From Streptomyces albidoflavus (GTDB lineage Bacteria > Actinomycetota > Actinomycetes > Streptomycetales > Streptomycetaceae), in contig NZ_JOII01000031.1 in the NCBI RefSeq assembly GCF_000719955.1, positions 11,362 through 75,361 on the forward strand: DNA of 64,000 nucleotides. Direction: 5' to 3'. The position numbers and the translations under genes were made by a program. Below are positions 24,085 through 34,855 of the stretch, piece after piece. Numbering within the stretch: position 1 is the stretch's first letter; every line of letters begins with the position of its first letter. The notes under the pieces are model-generated. The model was not told where the DNA came from and ran no database searches. It worked only from the letters and a program-made list of their open reading frames with translations.

Positions 24085-24120
24085 GGGTACACCGTACGCG
24101 CAATCGGGTACGGTGTACCC
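24085..24120. promoter_or_regulatory. TetR operator in divergent promoter region
   Basis: GGGTACACCGTAC (24085-24097) and GTACGGTGTACCC (24108-24120) are an exact 13-bp inverted repeat with a 10-nt spacer. The block GCAATC/TGGGTAC also occurs as a direct repeat (24078-24090 and 24100-24110). The position, 31 bp upstream of the TetR start and 57 bp upstream of the ABC ATPase start, fits simultaneous repression of both. Confidence 0.75.
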
Positions 24121-24176
24121 AGTGGGTGCGGCCGTGTGGCTCCCCGCTGTTCGTCCTGCCTGCCCGAGGAGACTCC

Positions 24177-25264
<1,088 letters not shown>

Positions 25265-25268
<4 letters not shown>

Positions 25269-26149
25269 CGACCACCGCGACCCCGGCGGCCCCCGCCACC
25301 CCGGCCGACCGCCCCGCCCCCGTCGACCTGACCGTCACCGACGACCGCCACAGCCGCCTCTACTGGGCCGCCGCCGACACCTGGAACGTCGTCCGCCGCT
25401 CCCTCACCCACTTCACCCGCCGCCCCAGCTTCATCCTGTGGCAGCTCGGCTTCCCGATCGTCTCCGTCCTCCTCTACGGCTACGTCTTCGGCGGCGCCAT
25501 GAAGCCGCCGGGCGGCGGCGGCTCGGCCGACTACCGGGACTTCCTGATGCCCGGCATGTTCGTCATGACGATGGCGATGGGCTTCATGAACACCGCCACC
25601 GGCGTCGTCACCGACACCACCAAGGGCGTCGTCGACCGCTTCCGCTCGATGCCGATGGCGCCCTCCGCCTTCGTCAACGGGCGCGGCGTCACCGACGTCA
25701 TCATCGCCGCGGCCGAACTGACCATCCTCCTGCTCACCGCCCTGGCGATGGGCTGGCGCTCCGACGGCGGCCTCCTCGCCTTCCTCGGCGCCGTCGGGCT
25801 GCTGCTGTGGCTGCGGTTCGCGCTGATCTGGATCGGCGTCTGGCTCGGCCTGCTCATGCCGAGCCCGGAGGCGGCCGGCGGGCTCTACGGCGTGGCCTTC
25901 CCGCTCACGATGGTCTCCAGCGTCTTCGTGGCGCCCTCGACCATGCCTGACTGGCTCGGCGCCGTCGCCGCCTGGAACCCGATCTCGTCCACCGCGAGCG
26001 CCACCCGGGAACTCTTCGGCAACCCGGTCGGCGCGGACGCCACCTGGATCAGCCAGAACGCCCAACTGATGGCCTTCGTCTGGCCGCTGGTCATCACGGC
26101 GGTCTTCCTGCCGCTGGCGGTGCGGCGGTTCCAGCGGCTCAGCCGCTGA
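25265..26149 (+). CDS. ABC exporter permease (ABC-2 / DrrB-like)
   Basis: A 294-residue membrane partner of the ATPase. A short cytoplasmic N-terminus with [20 protein letters not shown] leads to six helices typical of ABC-2 permeases: [20 protein letters not shown], then around residues 95-115, 140-165, 175-200, 205-230 and near the C-terminus. The motif [16 protein letters not shown] between helices 2 and 3 is the DrrB coupling-helix signature. It overlaps the ATPase gene by 4 nt, so the two form one transporter under control of the TetR gene. Confidence 0.92.
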
Positions 26150-26252
26150 GCGGAAAGTGTGTGCGGCGGGGCGGCCGGCTGCCTAGAGTAAGGGTCAGTC
26201 CGCTTCAGCGATCCCTACCGGGCCGGCCGGTCCGCCCCACCCGAGGAGAGCC

Positions 26253-27221
26253 GTGACCCCCTCGCTTCCCATCACCCTGGACGACGTACGCGCCGCCGCC
26301 GACCGCATCAAGGGCGTCGTGCACCGCACCCCCGTGCTGCGCTCCCGGACCCTGGACGCGCTGGTCGGCGCCGAGGTCCACCTCAAGGCCGAGAACCTCC
26401 AGCGGATCGGCGCCTTCAAGATCCGGGGCGCCTACCACGCGGCCTCCCGCCTCGACCCCGAGGTGCGGGCCCGCGGCATCGCCGCCTACTCCTCGGGCAA
26501 CCACGCCCAGGCCGTGGCGCTCGCCGCCCGTGAACTGGGCACCACCGCCGTCATCCTGATGCCCGAGGACGCCCCCGCCTCCAAGCGGGCGGCGACCGAG
26601 GGGTACGGAGCCGAGGTCGTCACCTACGATCGGTACACCGGCGACCGCGAGGCGATCGGCGCCGCCCTGGCCGCCGAACGGGGGCTGCCGGTGATCCCGC
26701 CGTACGACCACCCGGACGTGATGGCCGGGCAGGGGACGGCGGCGCTGGAGCTGGTCGAGGAGGTCGGGGAGCTGGGCGCGCTGGTGATGCCGGTGGGCGG
26801 CGGCGGGCTGATGGCCGGTTCGGCCACGGCGGCGAAGGGGCTGTACCCGGCGACCCGGATCGTCGGCGTCGAGCCCGAGGCGGGCGACGACACCCGCCGT
26901 TCGCTGGCGGCCGGCGAGCGCGTCACCGTGCCCGTCCCGCGCACCATCGCCGACGGCCAGGCCCTCACCACCCCCGGCGCCCTCACCTTCGAGGTCAACC
27001 GCCTCCTCGCCGACGCCGTCGAGACCGTCACCGACGACGAGATCCGCACCGCCATGGTCTTCGCCTTCGAACGCCTGAAGACGGTCCTGGAGCCCAGTGG
27101 CGCCACGGGGCTCGCCGCCCTCCTGGCCGGCCGCCTCGGCCCGCTGCCGCCCCGGGTCGGGGTGATCCTCTCCGGGGGGAACGTGTCGGTGGAGCGGTTC
27201 GCGGAGCTGTGCGCCCGCTGA
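26253..27221 (+). CDS. threonine ammonia-lyase (catabolic-type, PLP)
   Basis: A 322-residue fold-type II PLP enzyme. The Schiff-base Lys is in RIGAFKIRGAYHA; the phosphate loop is SSGNHAQAVA; the Gly-rich PLP loop is VGGGGLMAGSAT; the C-terminal Ser/Gly block is SGGNVSVE. It lacks the regulatory ACT domain of biosynthetic IlvA and resembles short, serine/threonine dehydratase or serine-racemase-like proteins (TdcB-type). It deaminates Thr to 2-oxobutanoate or Ser to pyruvate by family. GTG at 26253 follows GAGGAGAG. Ends at a bidirectional terminator with serC opposite. Confidence 0.88.
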   Translation: MTPSLPITLDDVRAAADRIKGVVHRTPVLRSRTLDALVGAEVHLKAENLQRIGAFKIRGAYHAASRLDPEVRARGIAAYSSGNHAQAVALAARELGTTAVILMPEDAPASKRAATEGYGAEVVTYDRYTGDREAIGAALAAERGLPVIPPYDHPDVMAGQGTAALELVEEVGELGALVMPVGGGGLMAGSATAAKGLYPATRIVGVEPEAGDDTRRSLAAGERVTVPVPRTIADGQALTTPGALTFEVNRLLADAVETVTDDEIRTAMVFAFERLKTVLEPSGATGLAALLAGRLGPLPPRVGVILSGGNVSVERFAELCAR

Positions 27222-27234
27222 GGCCGCCCGTACA

Positions 27235-27277
27235 CGCCTGAGGCCCGCGCCGGTTCGTACGGCGCGGGCCTCAGGCG
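27235..27277. terminator. perfect 18-bp bidirectional terminator
   Basis: CGCCTGAGGCCCGCGCCG (27235-27252) is an exact inverted repeat of CGGCGCGGGCCTCAGGCG (27260-27277) around a 7-nt loop. It separates the threonine ammonia-lyase gene from convergent serC. Confidence 0.85.
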
Positions 27278-27306
27278 CGGTCGGGGGCGGGGGTCCGCCC
27301 CCGGTC

Positions 27307-28548
<1,242 letters not shown>

Positions 28549-29850
28549 TCAGCCGTGGAGGCGGACCGGGAGGTCGAAGAGGTCGTTCTGGGTGAGGATC
28601 GGCTTGTTGCGCAGCTCGGAGTCGTCGACCGCGAGGGTCAGCTCGGGGAAGCGGGCGTAGAGCGCCGGGAGGGCGACCTCGGCCTCGACGCGGGAGAGGG
28701 AGGCGCCGGGGCAGACGTGCGGGCCGTGGCCGAAGGCGATGTGGCGGATCGGGTCGCGGGTGGCGTCGAACGCGCCGGCGGTCGGGCCGTGCTGGTTCTC
28801 GTCGCGGCCGATGGCGGAGAACGAGACGATCAGGCCCTCGCCCTTGGGCAGGATCTGGTCGCCGACCTCGATGTCCTCGGTGGGGAAGCGGATCAGCAGG
28901 TGCGAGGTCGGGGTGTTGTACCGCAGGGTCTCCTCGATCACCTGGGACCAGGGGATCTCGCCGGCCAGCACGCGGGCGCGCTGCTCGGGGTGGGCGGAGA
29001 GGGCGCGGACGGCGTTGACGATGAGGCTGATCGTCGTCTCGTGGCCGGCGGTGACGATGATCTTCAGCGTGTTGACGATCTCCTCGTTGGTGAGGGTGTC
29101 GCCGTCGGCCGCCGCCTCCAGCAGGCCGCTGGTCAGGTCGTCGCCCGGCTCGTCCCGTTTCGACTGGACGAACGCCTGGAAGATGTCGTCCAGTTCGGCC
29201 ATCATCGGCGGCACCTGCTCGCGCGGGACGACCGTCGAGAAGAAGATGTCGAAGAGTTCCTTGAGCCGTGGGATGTGGTGCGAGGGCATCCCGAACAGCT
29301 CGGTGATGACCGTCATCGGCACCGGGTGGGCGTAGTGGGCCTTGAGGTCGACCACGCCGTTCTCGTCGGCGGCCTGCTCCATGGTGTCGAGCATCCGTGC
29401 GCAGAGGGCCTCGATGCCCGGGCGGAGCTTCTGCACCCGGCGCACGGTGAGCGCCTGGGCGACGAAGTTGCGCAGCCGCCGGTGCTCGGGGCCGTCGGCG
29501 GTGAGCATGGAGCGGCCCGGGTTGGCGAGGCCCATCAGCGGCCAGTCGGCCGGGATCTCGCCGTTGTTCCAGGCGTTCCAGTGGTTGATGTCCTTGACCA
29601 GCCGGCTGTCGGTGAGCAGCTTGCGGGCCTCGGCGTGGTGGGTGACGGAGTAGACCGGCACGTCCCCGATCAGCATGACCTTGGCCAGCGGCCCCGCCGC
29701 CCGCAGCCGGGCGCTCTCCCCGTCCAGGTCGCGGACGAGCGGGTCGAGCGCGATGTACGCCTCGGGGTCGACGCCGCCGTGGGCGTGGGCCGGGCAGCCC
29801 GGAGGCGGTGTGGCGGGCGTCTGGGTGGCGGACGTCTCGGACAGGGACAT
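28549..29850 (-). CDS. cytochrome P450 of the conservon (second, canonical)
   Basis: A 433-residue P450 with intact motifs: I-helix TAGHETTISLI, K-helix EETLR at about 306, and haem loop FGHGPHVCPGASLSRVE with Cys near 380. The ATG at 29850 follows CTGGAGG. It lies 97 nt downstream of the CYP157-like gene in the same transcript and ends at the operon terminator. In Streptomyces conservons, a P450 pair of this kind follows cvnD. The canonical ExxR here contrasts with its partner. Substrate unknown. Confidence 0.9.
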   Translation of the reverse strand: MSLSETSATQTPATPPPGCPAHAHGGVDPEAYIALDPLVRDLDGESARLRAAGPLAKVMLIGDVPVYSVTHHAEARKLLTDSRLVKDINHWNAWNNGEIPADWPLMGLANPGRSMLTADGPEHRRLRNFVAQALTVRRVQKLRPGIEALCARMLDTMEQAADENGVVDLKAHYAHPVPMTVITELFGMPSHHIPRLKELFDIFFSTVVPREQVPPMMAELDDIFQAFVQSKRDEPGDDLTSGLLEAAADGDTLTNEEIVNTLKIIVTAGHETTISLIVNAVRALSAHPEQRARVLAGEIPWSQVIEETLRYNTPTSHLLIRFPTEDIEVGDQILPKGEGLIVSFSAIGRDENQHGPTAGAFDATRDPIRHIAFGHGPHVCPGASLSRVEAEVALPALYARFPELTLAVDDSELRNKPILTQNDLFDLPVRLHG

Positions 29851-29947
29851 GCGGTGCCTCCAGGGGCGGGGGTCGGTCGGCGTCGCGGGGGGTGGAGTCT
29901 GGGGGAGGCCGGCCCCCACGGCGTCGTACGGCCCGGGGCCCGGCCTC

Positions 29948-31294
29948 TCAGCCGGCGGGCACCGGGGTGAAGCGCACCGGGAGCCGGGTGAGGCCGCGCA
30001 GCCACGGCGAGGGGCGGCGGGTCAGCTCCTCGGCGGCGACGGCCAGGTCGATGTCGGGCAGCCGGTCGAGGATGACCTCGATGGCGGTGCGGGCGACGAT
30101 CTCGGCGATCTCCCGGGCCGGGAACGGGCAGCGGTGCTCCCCGTGGCCGAAGGAGAAGAAGGCGTTGTTGCCGCCGGTCAGCGCGGACTGGTCGGTGCGG
30201 ACCAGCGGGTCGTAGTTGGCCCCGGCGAAGCTGAGGATCAGCAGGTCGCCCTCGCGGATGCGGCGGCCGCCGATGTGGGTGTCGCGGGTGGCCCAGCGGC
30301 CGGCGATGTTCTGGCTCGGGGTGTCCTCCCAGAGAACCTCGTTCATCGCCTCCGCGATGGAGTGGCGGCCGCCGAAGAGGGAGGCGGCGAACCGGGTGTC
30401 GGTCAGCATCAGCCGCAGCGTGTTGCCGATCCAGTCGGCGGTCGGCTGGTGGCCGGCGACCACCATGACCAGGACGTCCTGGATGATCTCGGCGGCGCTG
30501 AACTCGTCGGTGATCACCGCGCGGTCCTCGCCGGGCAGGTGCCCGCCGAGCCGCAGCATCCGGCTGGTGACGTGGTCGCGGGGGTGGACGTGCAGGTCGG
30601 CGACCATCCGGCCGACGCACTCGCGGATGTGCTGCTGCCCGGCGAGGGCGCGCTCACCGCCGTTGATCATGTCGTTGATGGCGTGGGCCAGGCCCCGGCC
30701 CTCGCTCTCGGGCAGGCCGAAGAGCTGGAAGAGGACGAGGGCGGGCAGCATCATCGCGTAGTCGGCGATGACGTCGGCTTCGCCGCTGCCGCAGAAGTCG
30801 TCGATGAGGGAGTCGGCGAGCCGCTCGGTGGTGGCGCGCAGTTCGTGCGCCTCGACCGCCTCCAGGCCGCCCTCCATGACGGCGGCGCGGCGCCGGTGGC
30901 GCTCGCCGACGGTGTAGAGGATCGACTCCTGCTTGCCGATCATCGGCAGCAGCGGCCAGTTCTCCGGCACCCGGTCCCACTGGTTCCACAGGTCGGAGTC
31001 GCGGCTGTAGAGGACCGGGTCGCTGGTGACCTGGTGCAGTTCGCGGTAGCCGATGACCAGCCAGGCGGGCAGCTTGCCGGGCAGCACGACCGGGGCGACG
31101 GGGCCGTGGTCGCGGCGCAGGTCGCGGTAGAGCCCGATCGGGTCGGACTGGAAGCGGTCGCCGCCCAGCAGCAGCGGCGCGGGCTCGGCGCCGCCGGCGC
31201 CGTGGGCGACGGGGCAGCCGCCGGTGGCGGGGGCGGCCGGGGCGGCGGCCTCGGGGGCGTCGGTGGTGGCCGACGGGGTGTCGGGCGGGGTCAC
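29948..31294 (-). CDS. CYP157-like cytochrome P450 lacking the ExxR motif
   Basis: A 448-residue P450. The haem loop FSFGHGEHRCPFPAREIAE has its thiolate Cys389, and the I-helix has AGHQPTADW (about 280). At the K-helix the sequence is NEVLWEDTPSQN: Glu319 is present but the Arg of ExxR is replaced by Trp322 (TGG at 30331-30329). Only the CYP157 family, found in Streptomyces conservons, is known for this. GTG at 31294 overlaps the cvnD stop by 4 nt (GTGA). The N-terminus is an Ala/Pro/Thr-rich linker of about 40 residues with a CPVAH segment. Confidence 0.9.
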   Translation of the reverse strand: MTPPDTPSATTDAPEAAAPAAPATGGCPVAHGAGGAEPAPLLLGGDRFQSDPIGLYRDLRRDHGPVAPVVLPGKLPAWLVIGYRELHQVTSDPVLYSRDSDLWNQWDRVPENWPLLPMIGKQESILYTVGERHRRRAAVMEGGLEAVEAHELRATTERLADSLIDDFCGSGEADVIADYAMMLPALVLFQLFGLPESEGRGLAHAINDMINGGERALAGQQHIRECVGRMVADLHVHPRDHVTSRMLRLGGHLPGEDRAVITDEFSAAEIIQDVLVMVVAGHQPTADWIGNTLRLMLTDTRFAASLFGGRHSIAEAMNEVLWEDTPSQNIAGRWATRDTHIGGRRIREGDLLILSFAGANYDPLVRTDQSALTGGNNAFFSFGHGEHRCPFPAREIAEIVARTAIEVILDRLPDIDLAVAAEELTRRPSPWLRGLTRLPVRFTPVPAG

Positions 31295-31950
31295 GATACG
31301 GCCTCCTGTGCCGGGGCGGCGGGGCGCGCGCCGGACGTGTACAGCGTCCGCAGGTGTTCCACCAGGGCGATCAGCACGTCCCGGGCGGAGTCGCGGGAGC
31401 GGGCGTCGCAGTGGATGAGGGGGACGCGCGGGTGCAGGTCGAGGGCCTCGCGGATGTCGGCCTCGCGGTGGCGCGGCCCGCCGAAGTCGTTGCAGGCCAC
31501 GATGAACGGCGTGCCGTGGTGCTCCAGCCGGTCGATGGCGTACCAGGAGTCGGCGATGCGCCGGGTGTCGACGAGGACGACGGCGCCGAGGGTGCCGGAG
31601 AAGAGCCGGTCCCACAGGAACCAGAACCGCTCCTGGCCGGGGGCGCCGAAGAGGTAGAGGACGTTGCGGGCGTCGAGGGTGATGCGGCCGAAGTCGAAGG
31701 CGACGGTGGTCGCGGTCTTGGCGGCGACGCCCGCCGTGTCGTCGACCTCCTCGCCCGCCCGGGTCATCGTCTCCTCGGTGTTGAGGGGACGGATCTCGCT
31801 GACCGAGCGGACCAGGGTGGTCTTGCCGACACCGAACCCGCCGACGACGACGATCTTCAGCCCGTTGTCGGCGGTGCCGGCGAGGGCCGCGCGCTCGGGC
31901 CGGCCGGCGGCGGCCGGGTCCGCGGCCGCGTCAGAGATTGCGGAGTCCAA
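31291..31950 (-). CDS. cvnD: conservon GTPase CvnD
   Basis: A 219-residue Ras/Rab-like ATP/GTP-binding protein. Walker A is GGFGVGKTTLV (residues about 37-47); the switch II equivalent is LFGAPGQERFWFLWD; the specificity motif is ACNDFGG rather than NKxD. This matches the CvnD family. In conservons it associates with the roadblock and DUF742 proteins at the membrane sensor. It overlaps cvnC by 20 nt and the CYP157 gene by 4 nt. Confidence 0.9.
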   Translation of the reverse strand: MDSAISDAAADPAAAGRPERAALAGTADNGLKIVVVGGFGVGKTTLVRSVSEIRPLNTEETMTRAGEEVDDTAGVAAKTATTVAFDFGRITLDARNVLYLFGAPGQERFWFLWDRLFSGTLGAVVLVDTRRIADSWYAIDRLEHHGTPFIVACNDFGGPRHREADIREALDLHPRVPLIHCDARSRDSARDVLIALVEHLRTLYTSGARPAAPAQEAVS

Positions 31951-32284
31951 CGAGCACCTGCTCCAGAAGTCGGGGGTCCACCGCGCCGGGGGACGCGGCG
32001 GAACGGGGGTGGCGGGCGCTGATCCGGCCCTGGTCGAGCAGGTCCGTCAGCAGCACCCGCACGATCGAGATCGGCAGCTTCAGGTCGGCCGCGAGCTCCA
32101 CCACCGCCGTGGGGCGGCGGCAGGTGGTGAGGATCGCCCGGTGTTCGGACTGCATGCCGGAGGTCGGCTCGGTCTCCGTCACCACCAGCGTCACCAGGTC
32201 GAAGGCGTCGCTGTCGGCGCGGCTGCGGCCGCCGGTCAGGGTGAACAGCCGGTCGGGGGCGTCGTCGCGGCCCGGCCTGCCCAT
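31931..32284 (-). CDS. cvnC: conservon DUF742 protein CvnC
   Basis: A 117-residue DUF742 protein. The core reads RLFTLTGGRSRADSDAFDLV, then SEHRAILTTCRRPTAVVELA and LKLPISIVRVLLTDLLDQGR, typical of the family, which looks like a degenerate winged helix. It starts with TGATG overlap to cvnB and runs 20 nt into cvnD. The role, bridging the sensor and GTPase, is from studies of conservons generally. Confidence 0.9.
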   Translation of the reverse strand: MGRPGRDDAPDRLFTLTGGRSRADSDAFDLVTLVVTETEPTSGMQSEHRAILTTCRRPTAVVELAADLKLPISIVRVLLTDLLDQGRISARHPRSAASPGAVDPRLLEQVLVGLRNL

Positions 32285-32700
32285 CAGGTGGTGGCCTCGG
32301 TGGCCCGCGGTTCGGCGGCCAGATGCTCGCCGAGCTGCTCCACCAGTTCGCTCATGTTGTGCCCGACCAGACCGGGGTCGCCGTCCTCGTCGGCGACGAC
32401 CGCGAGGTGCGCGCCGTCACCGGCCTCCACGATGAAGAGCACCCCGCCGTAGAACTCGGCCATCGCCGACCGGACCCCGCCGGAGCCGTCGCCGAACTCC
32501 ACGGAGGCGCCGTGCGACAGGCTCTGGATGCCCGCGGCGATGGCGGCGAGCTGGTCGGCCTGGTCGACGGAGAGTTCGGGCGTACGGCACAGCTTCAGGC
32601 CGTCGCGGGAGAGGACGAGGGCGTGGCGGGCGCCGGGAGTGCGCTCAAGGAGCTTCTCCAGCAGCCAGTTGAGCTTCTCGTCGGTGGTGGTGCCGGTCAT
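32284..32700 (-). CDS. cvnB: conservon roadblock/LC7 protein CvnB
   Basis: A 138-residue roadblock/LC7-domain protein (KLNWLLEKLLERTPGARHAL, VLSRDGLKLCRT, AAIAAGIQSLSHGASVEFGD, GGVLFIVEAGDGAHLAVVAD), of the type that regulates small GTPases such as MglB with MglA. It overlaps cvnA by 4 nt (ATGA) and cvnC by 1 nt, which indicates stoichiometric synthesis. It probably forms homodimers that bind CvnD. Confidence 0.92.
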   Translation of the reverse strand: MTGTTTDEKLNWLLEKLLERTPGARHALVLSRDGLKLCRTPELSVDQADQLAAIAAGIQSLSHGASVEFGDGSGGVRSAMAEFYGGVLFIVEAGDGAHLAVVADEDGDPGLVGHNMSELVEQLGEHLAAEPRATEATT

Positions 32701-34352
32701 GGGGACTCATTGCCTTCCGGGGTCGGGTCGGTCGGGCGGACGGCGTTGCGGAAGCTGCTGAACCGGGCAGCCCGCAGTCGGGCGTCGACCGGGTCGGGGG
32801 CCGCGCCCGGGGAGGCGGGGGCCCCCTCCGGGTGTGCCGCCGCCAGGGTCTGGCCGCGCCGCCGCTTGGGGAGTCCGGCGGGGCCGGACCCGGTGGCCCC
32901 GGGGGTGGTGCCGGTGGCCGATGAGGGGGACTCGGTACGGGGCCGCGCCTCGGCCGTGCGGCCCGTACGGGCTTCGCGGCGGGAGGGCAGCGGGGTGCGG
33001 GCGTGCCCGTCGGGCGTCTCGCCGGGCTCCGCGTCGGCGGCCGGACGGGTGTGCGCGCCGGGCCCGTCCTCACGGCCGCCCCGGTACGCCGCCGGGTCGT
33101 ACGGCACGGTCCGGAAGGTACCGGAGTCGTACGGGTCCGGGTCACCGGCCGGGGCGGTGGCCGGCTCCTTCGCGGCGGGCGCGGCCGGGAGTACGGCGGT
33201 CTCGGCCTCGGCGGCGGGCGCGGGCACGGGGGGCGCGGCCGGGGCCGGGGCGGCCGGGAGCCCGGCGAAGGGGTGCTCGCGTGCCTCGGGGGAGGCGACG
33301 GTGGCCGTGGGGCCCGCCGCCTGCGTGGGGCGGGAGAGGAGGTCCTGCGGGAGGAGCACCAGGACGCCGGTGCCGCCGCGGGCCGAGGGGCGGAAGGAGA
33401 CCTTCAGCCCGTGCTTGCGGGCGAGGCGGCCGACGACGGCAAGGCCCATTCGGGTGCCGGAGAGCGAGGCGAGATCGGTGGTGCCGGAGACGGCGGACTC
33501 GGCGCGGCGCAGCTGCACCTCGCTCATGACCAGGCCCGCGTCCTCGACGGAGACGATGAGCCCGGCCGGGACCTCCTCCGCGTAGACGTGGACCTCGGCG
33601 TTGGGCGGCGAGAACGTCGTGGCGTTGTCGAGGAGTTCGGCGAGGACGTGCATGACGCCCTCGGCGGCGTGCCCGGCGACGTGGACGTCGCTGGCGGCGT
33701 GGGTGCGCACCCGCTGGTAGCCGCTGATCCGGCCGAGCGCGCCGCGCAGGATCGACTCCATGACGATCGGCCGGGCCCAGCGGCGGCCCGAACGGGCGCC
33801 GGAGAGCACGGCGACGGAGTCGGCGAGGCGGCCGGCCTGGGCGGTGCGGTGGTCGAGGTGGAAGAGGTCGGCGAGGACGTCCTCGTCGCTGTGGCGCTCC
33901 TGCATGGCCCGCAGGTCGGCGAGCATCCCGGTGGAGAGGGCCTGCATGCGCCCGGCGGCGTTGGCGAACGAGGCCAGCGCGGCGTCCCGTTCGGCCAGCG
34001 CGCGGCGCCGCTCCTCGGTGAGGCGGGTGTTCTCGCCGGTCAGGCGGACCCGTTCCTGGTCGCCCCGGGCCACCTCCTCGCCGAGCGAGCCGAGCCGCTC
34101 GCGCAGCGCCTCGGCGACCTGCACGTACCGGGCGACGGTGACCGCGGCGACGCAGAGCAGCAGGGCCCCGGCCGCGGTGCACCACGCCAGCGGCGTGCGC
34201 ACCGACGGTGGCGCGGAGAGGACGAAGGCGGTGCCGAGCACCCCGGTGACGAGCACGGAGACGAGCAGGGCCCGCACGGCGGGACGAAGCGGCAACCGCT
34301 CCGTCCCCGAACGCGTGAGGGGGGTGGTCGCTGTCATCAATCGGGTCCTCAT
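32697..34352 (-). CDS. cvnA: conservon membrane sensor (histidine-kinase-like ATPase) CvnA
   Basis: A 551-residue protein. Two N-terminal helices at about 28-48 and 53-72 anchor it; a coiled coil follows (about 75-130, AEALRERLGSLGEEVARGDQ). The GHKL ATPase domain has the N box VLAELLDNATTFSPPN, the G1 box SVEDAGLVMS and the G2 box GTRMGLAVVGRLARKHG. There is no typical DHp phospho-acceptor His region, as in other CvnA/RarA proteins. The last ~180 residues are a long Pro/Ala/Thr-rich tail. It starts the operon; the upstream 500-bp region carries the promoter. Confidence 0.9.
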   Translation of the reverse strand: MRTRLMTATTPLTRSGTERLPLRPAVRALLVSVLVTGVLGTAFVLSAPPSVRTPLAWCTAAGALLLCVAAVTVARYVQVAEALRERLGSLGEEVARGDQERVRLTGENTRLTEERRRALAERDAALASFANAAGRMQALSTGMLADLRAMQERHSDEDVLADLFHLDHRTAQAGRLADSVAVLSGARSGRRWARPIVMESILRGALGRISGYQRVRTHAASDVHVAGHAAEGVMHVLAELLDNATTFSPPNAEVHVYAEEVPAGLIVSVEDAGLVMSEVQLRRAESAVSGTTDLASLSGTRMGLAVVGRLARKHGLKVSFRPSARGGTGVLVLLPQDLLSRPTQAAGPTATVASPEAREHPFAGLPAAPAPAAPPVPAPAAEAETAVLPAAPAAKEPATAPAGDPDPYDSGTFRTVPYDPAAYRGGREDGPGAHTRPAADAEPGETPDGHARTPLPSRREARTGRTAEARPRTESPSSATGTTPGATGSGPAGLPKRRRGQTLAAAHPEGAPASPGAAPDPVDARLRAARFSSFRNAVRPTDPTPEGNESP

Positions 34353-34855
34353 GGACGCGTGGAGGCGGCGGCCTGGGACGTGGTCAGCGCCCGGGGCCGA
34401 TGCGAACAGGCTGTACGGCTGCGGGGCGTGACGGCCGCCCGGACGCGTCCGACGCTGCCCGGAATGGCTGACTCCCCGTAACTCGCGGCAACTATAAGAG
34501 GGTTCGTGTGCGATTTGGGAAGATCTTGAGCGACGGGGATCGGGATGGTGACGGTTCGCGAATGATCAATTCCGCTGTATGGCGGTTTTTCGGACCGTGG
34601 GGGCGGGTTTCCGTTTGCGCTCCGTGATGTGACGTCGGTCACGCGGACGCGCGTCCTGGGGACGGCCGCCGGACGCCCCGGCCGGAAACGGCCGCCCCTC
34701 CTCGGCGGCGAACCACCCGCCCGGAACCGGCGCTGACACCGCGTCACGCCACCCGGACGCGCGGCGGCCCGGTGCGTACCGTGGGGGCGGGGGTGACGGT
34801 CCTCCGGGACCGCCCGCCCGCGCCCGCCCAGGCCGCACCCGACCGAGGACCGCCC
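34353..34855. other. divergent promoter region, cvn operon / FAD-FeS oxidoreductase
   Basis: This 503-bp gap separates cvnA (minus) from the FAD/FeS gene (plus). 34480-34620 is AT-rich for the window and probably holds the cvn promoter(s). A Crp-like dyad lies at 34629-34642. The short open frames here have no convincing codon usage, and nothing else could be supported. Confidence 0.5.
34629..34642. promoter_or_regulatory. candidate Crp-binding dyad
   Basis: GTGACGTCGGTCAC has exact 5-bp arms GTGAC/GTCAC and fits the Streptomyces Crp consensus GTG-N6-GNCAC. It is 287 bp upstream of cvnA and 214 bp upstream of the FAD/FeS gene. The match is observed; regulation is inference. Confidence 0.45.

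Noticed and set aside
31291..34352. cvnA-D as an ordinary two-component system
   Set aside because: CvnA lacks a typical phospho-acceptor DHp helix and there is no response-regulator receiver gene; the roadblock, DUF742 and GTPase neighbours fit the conservon type.
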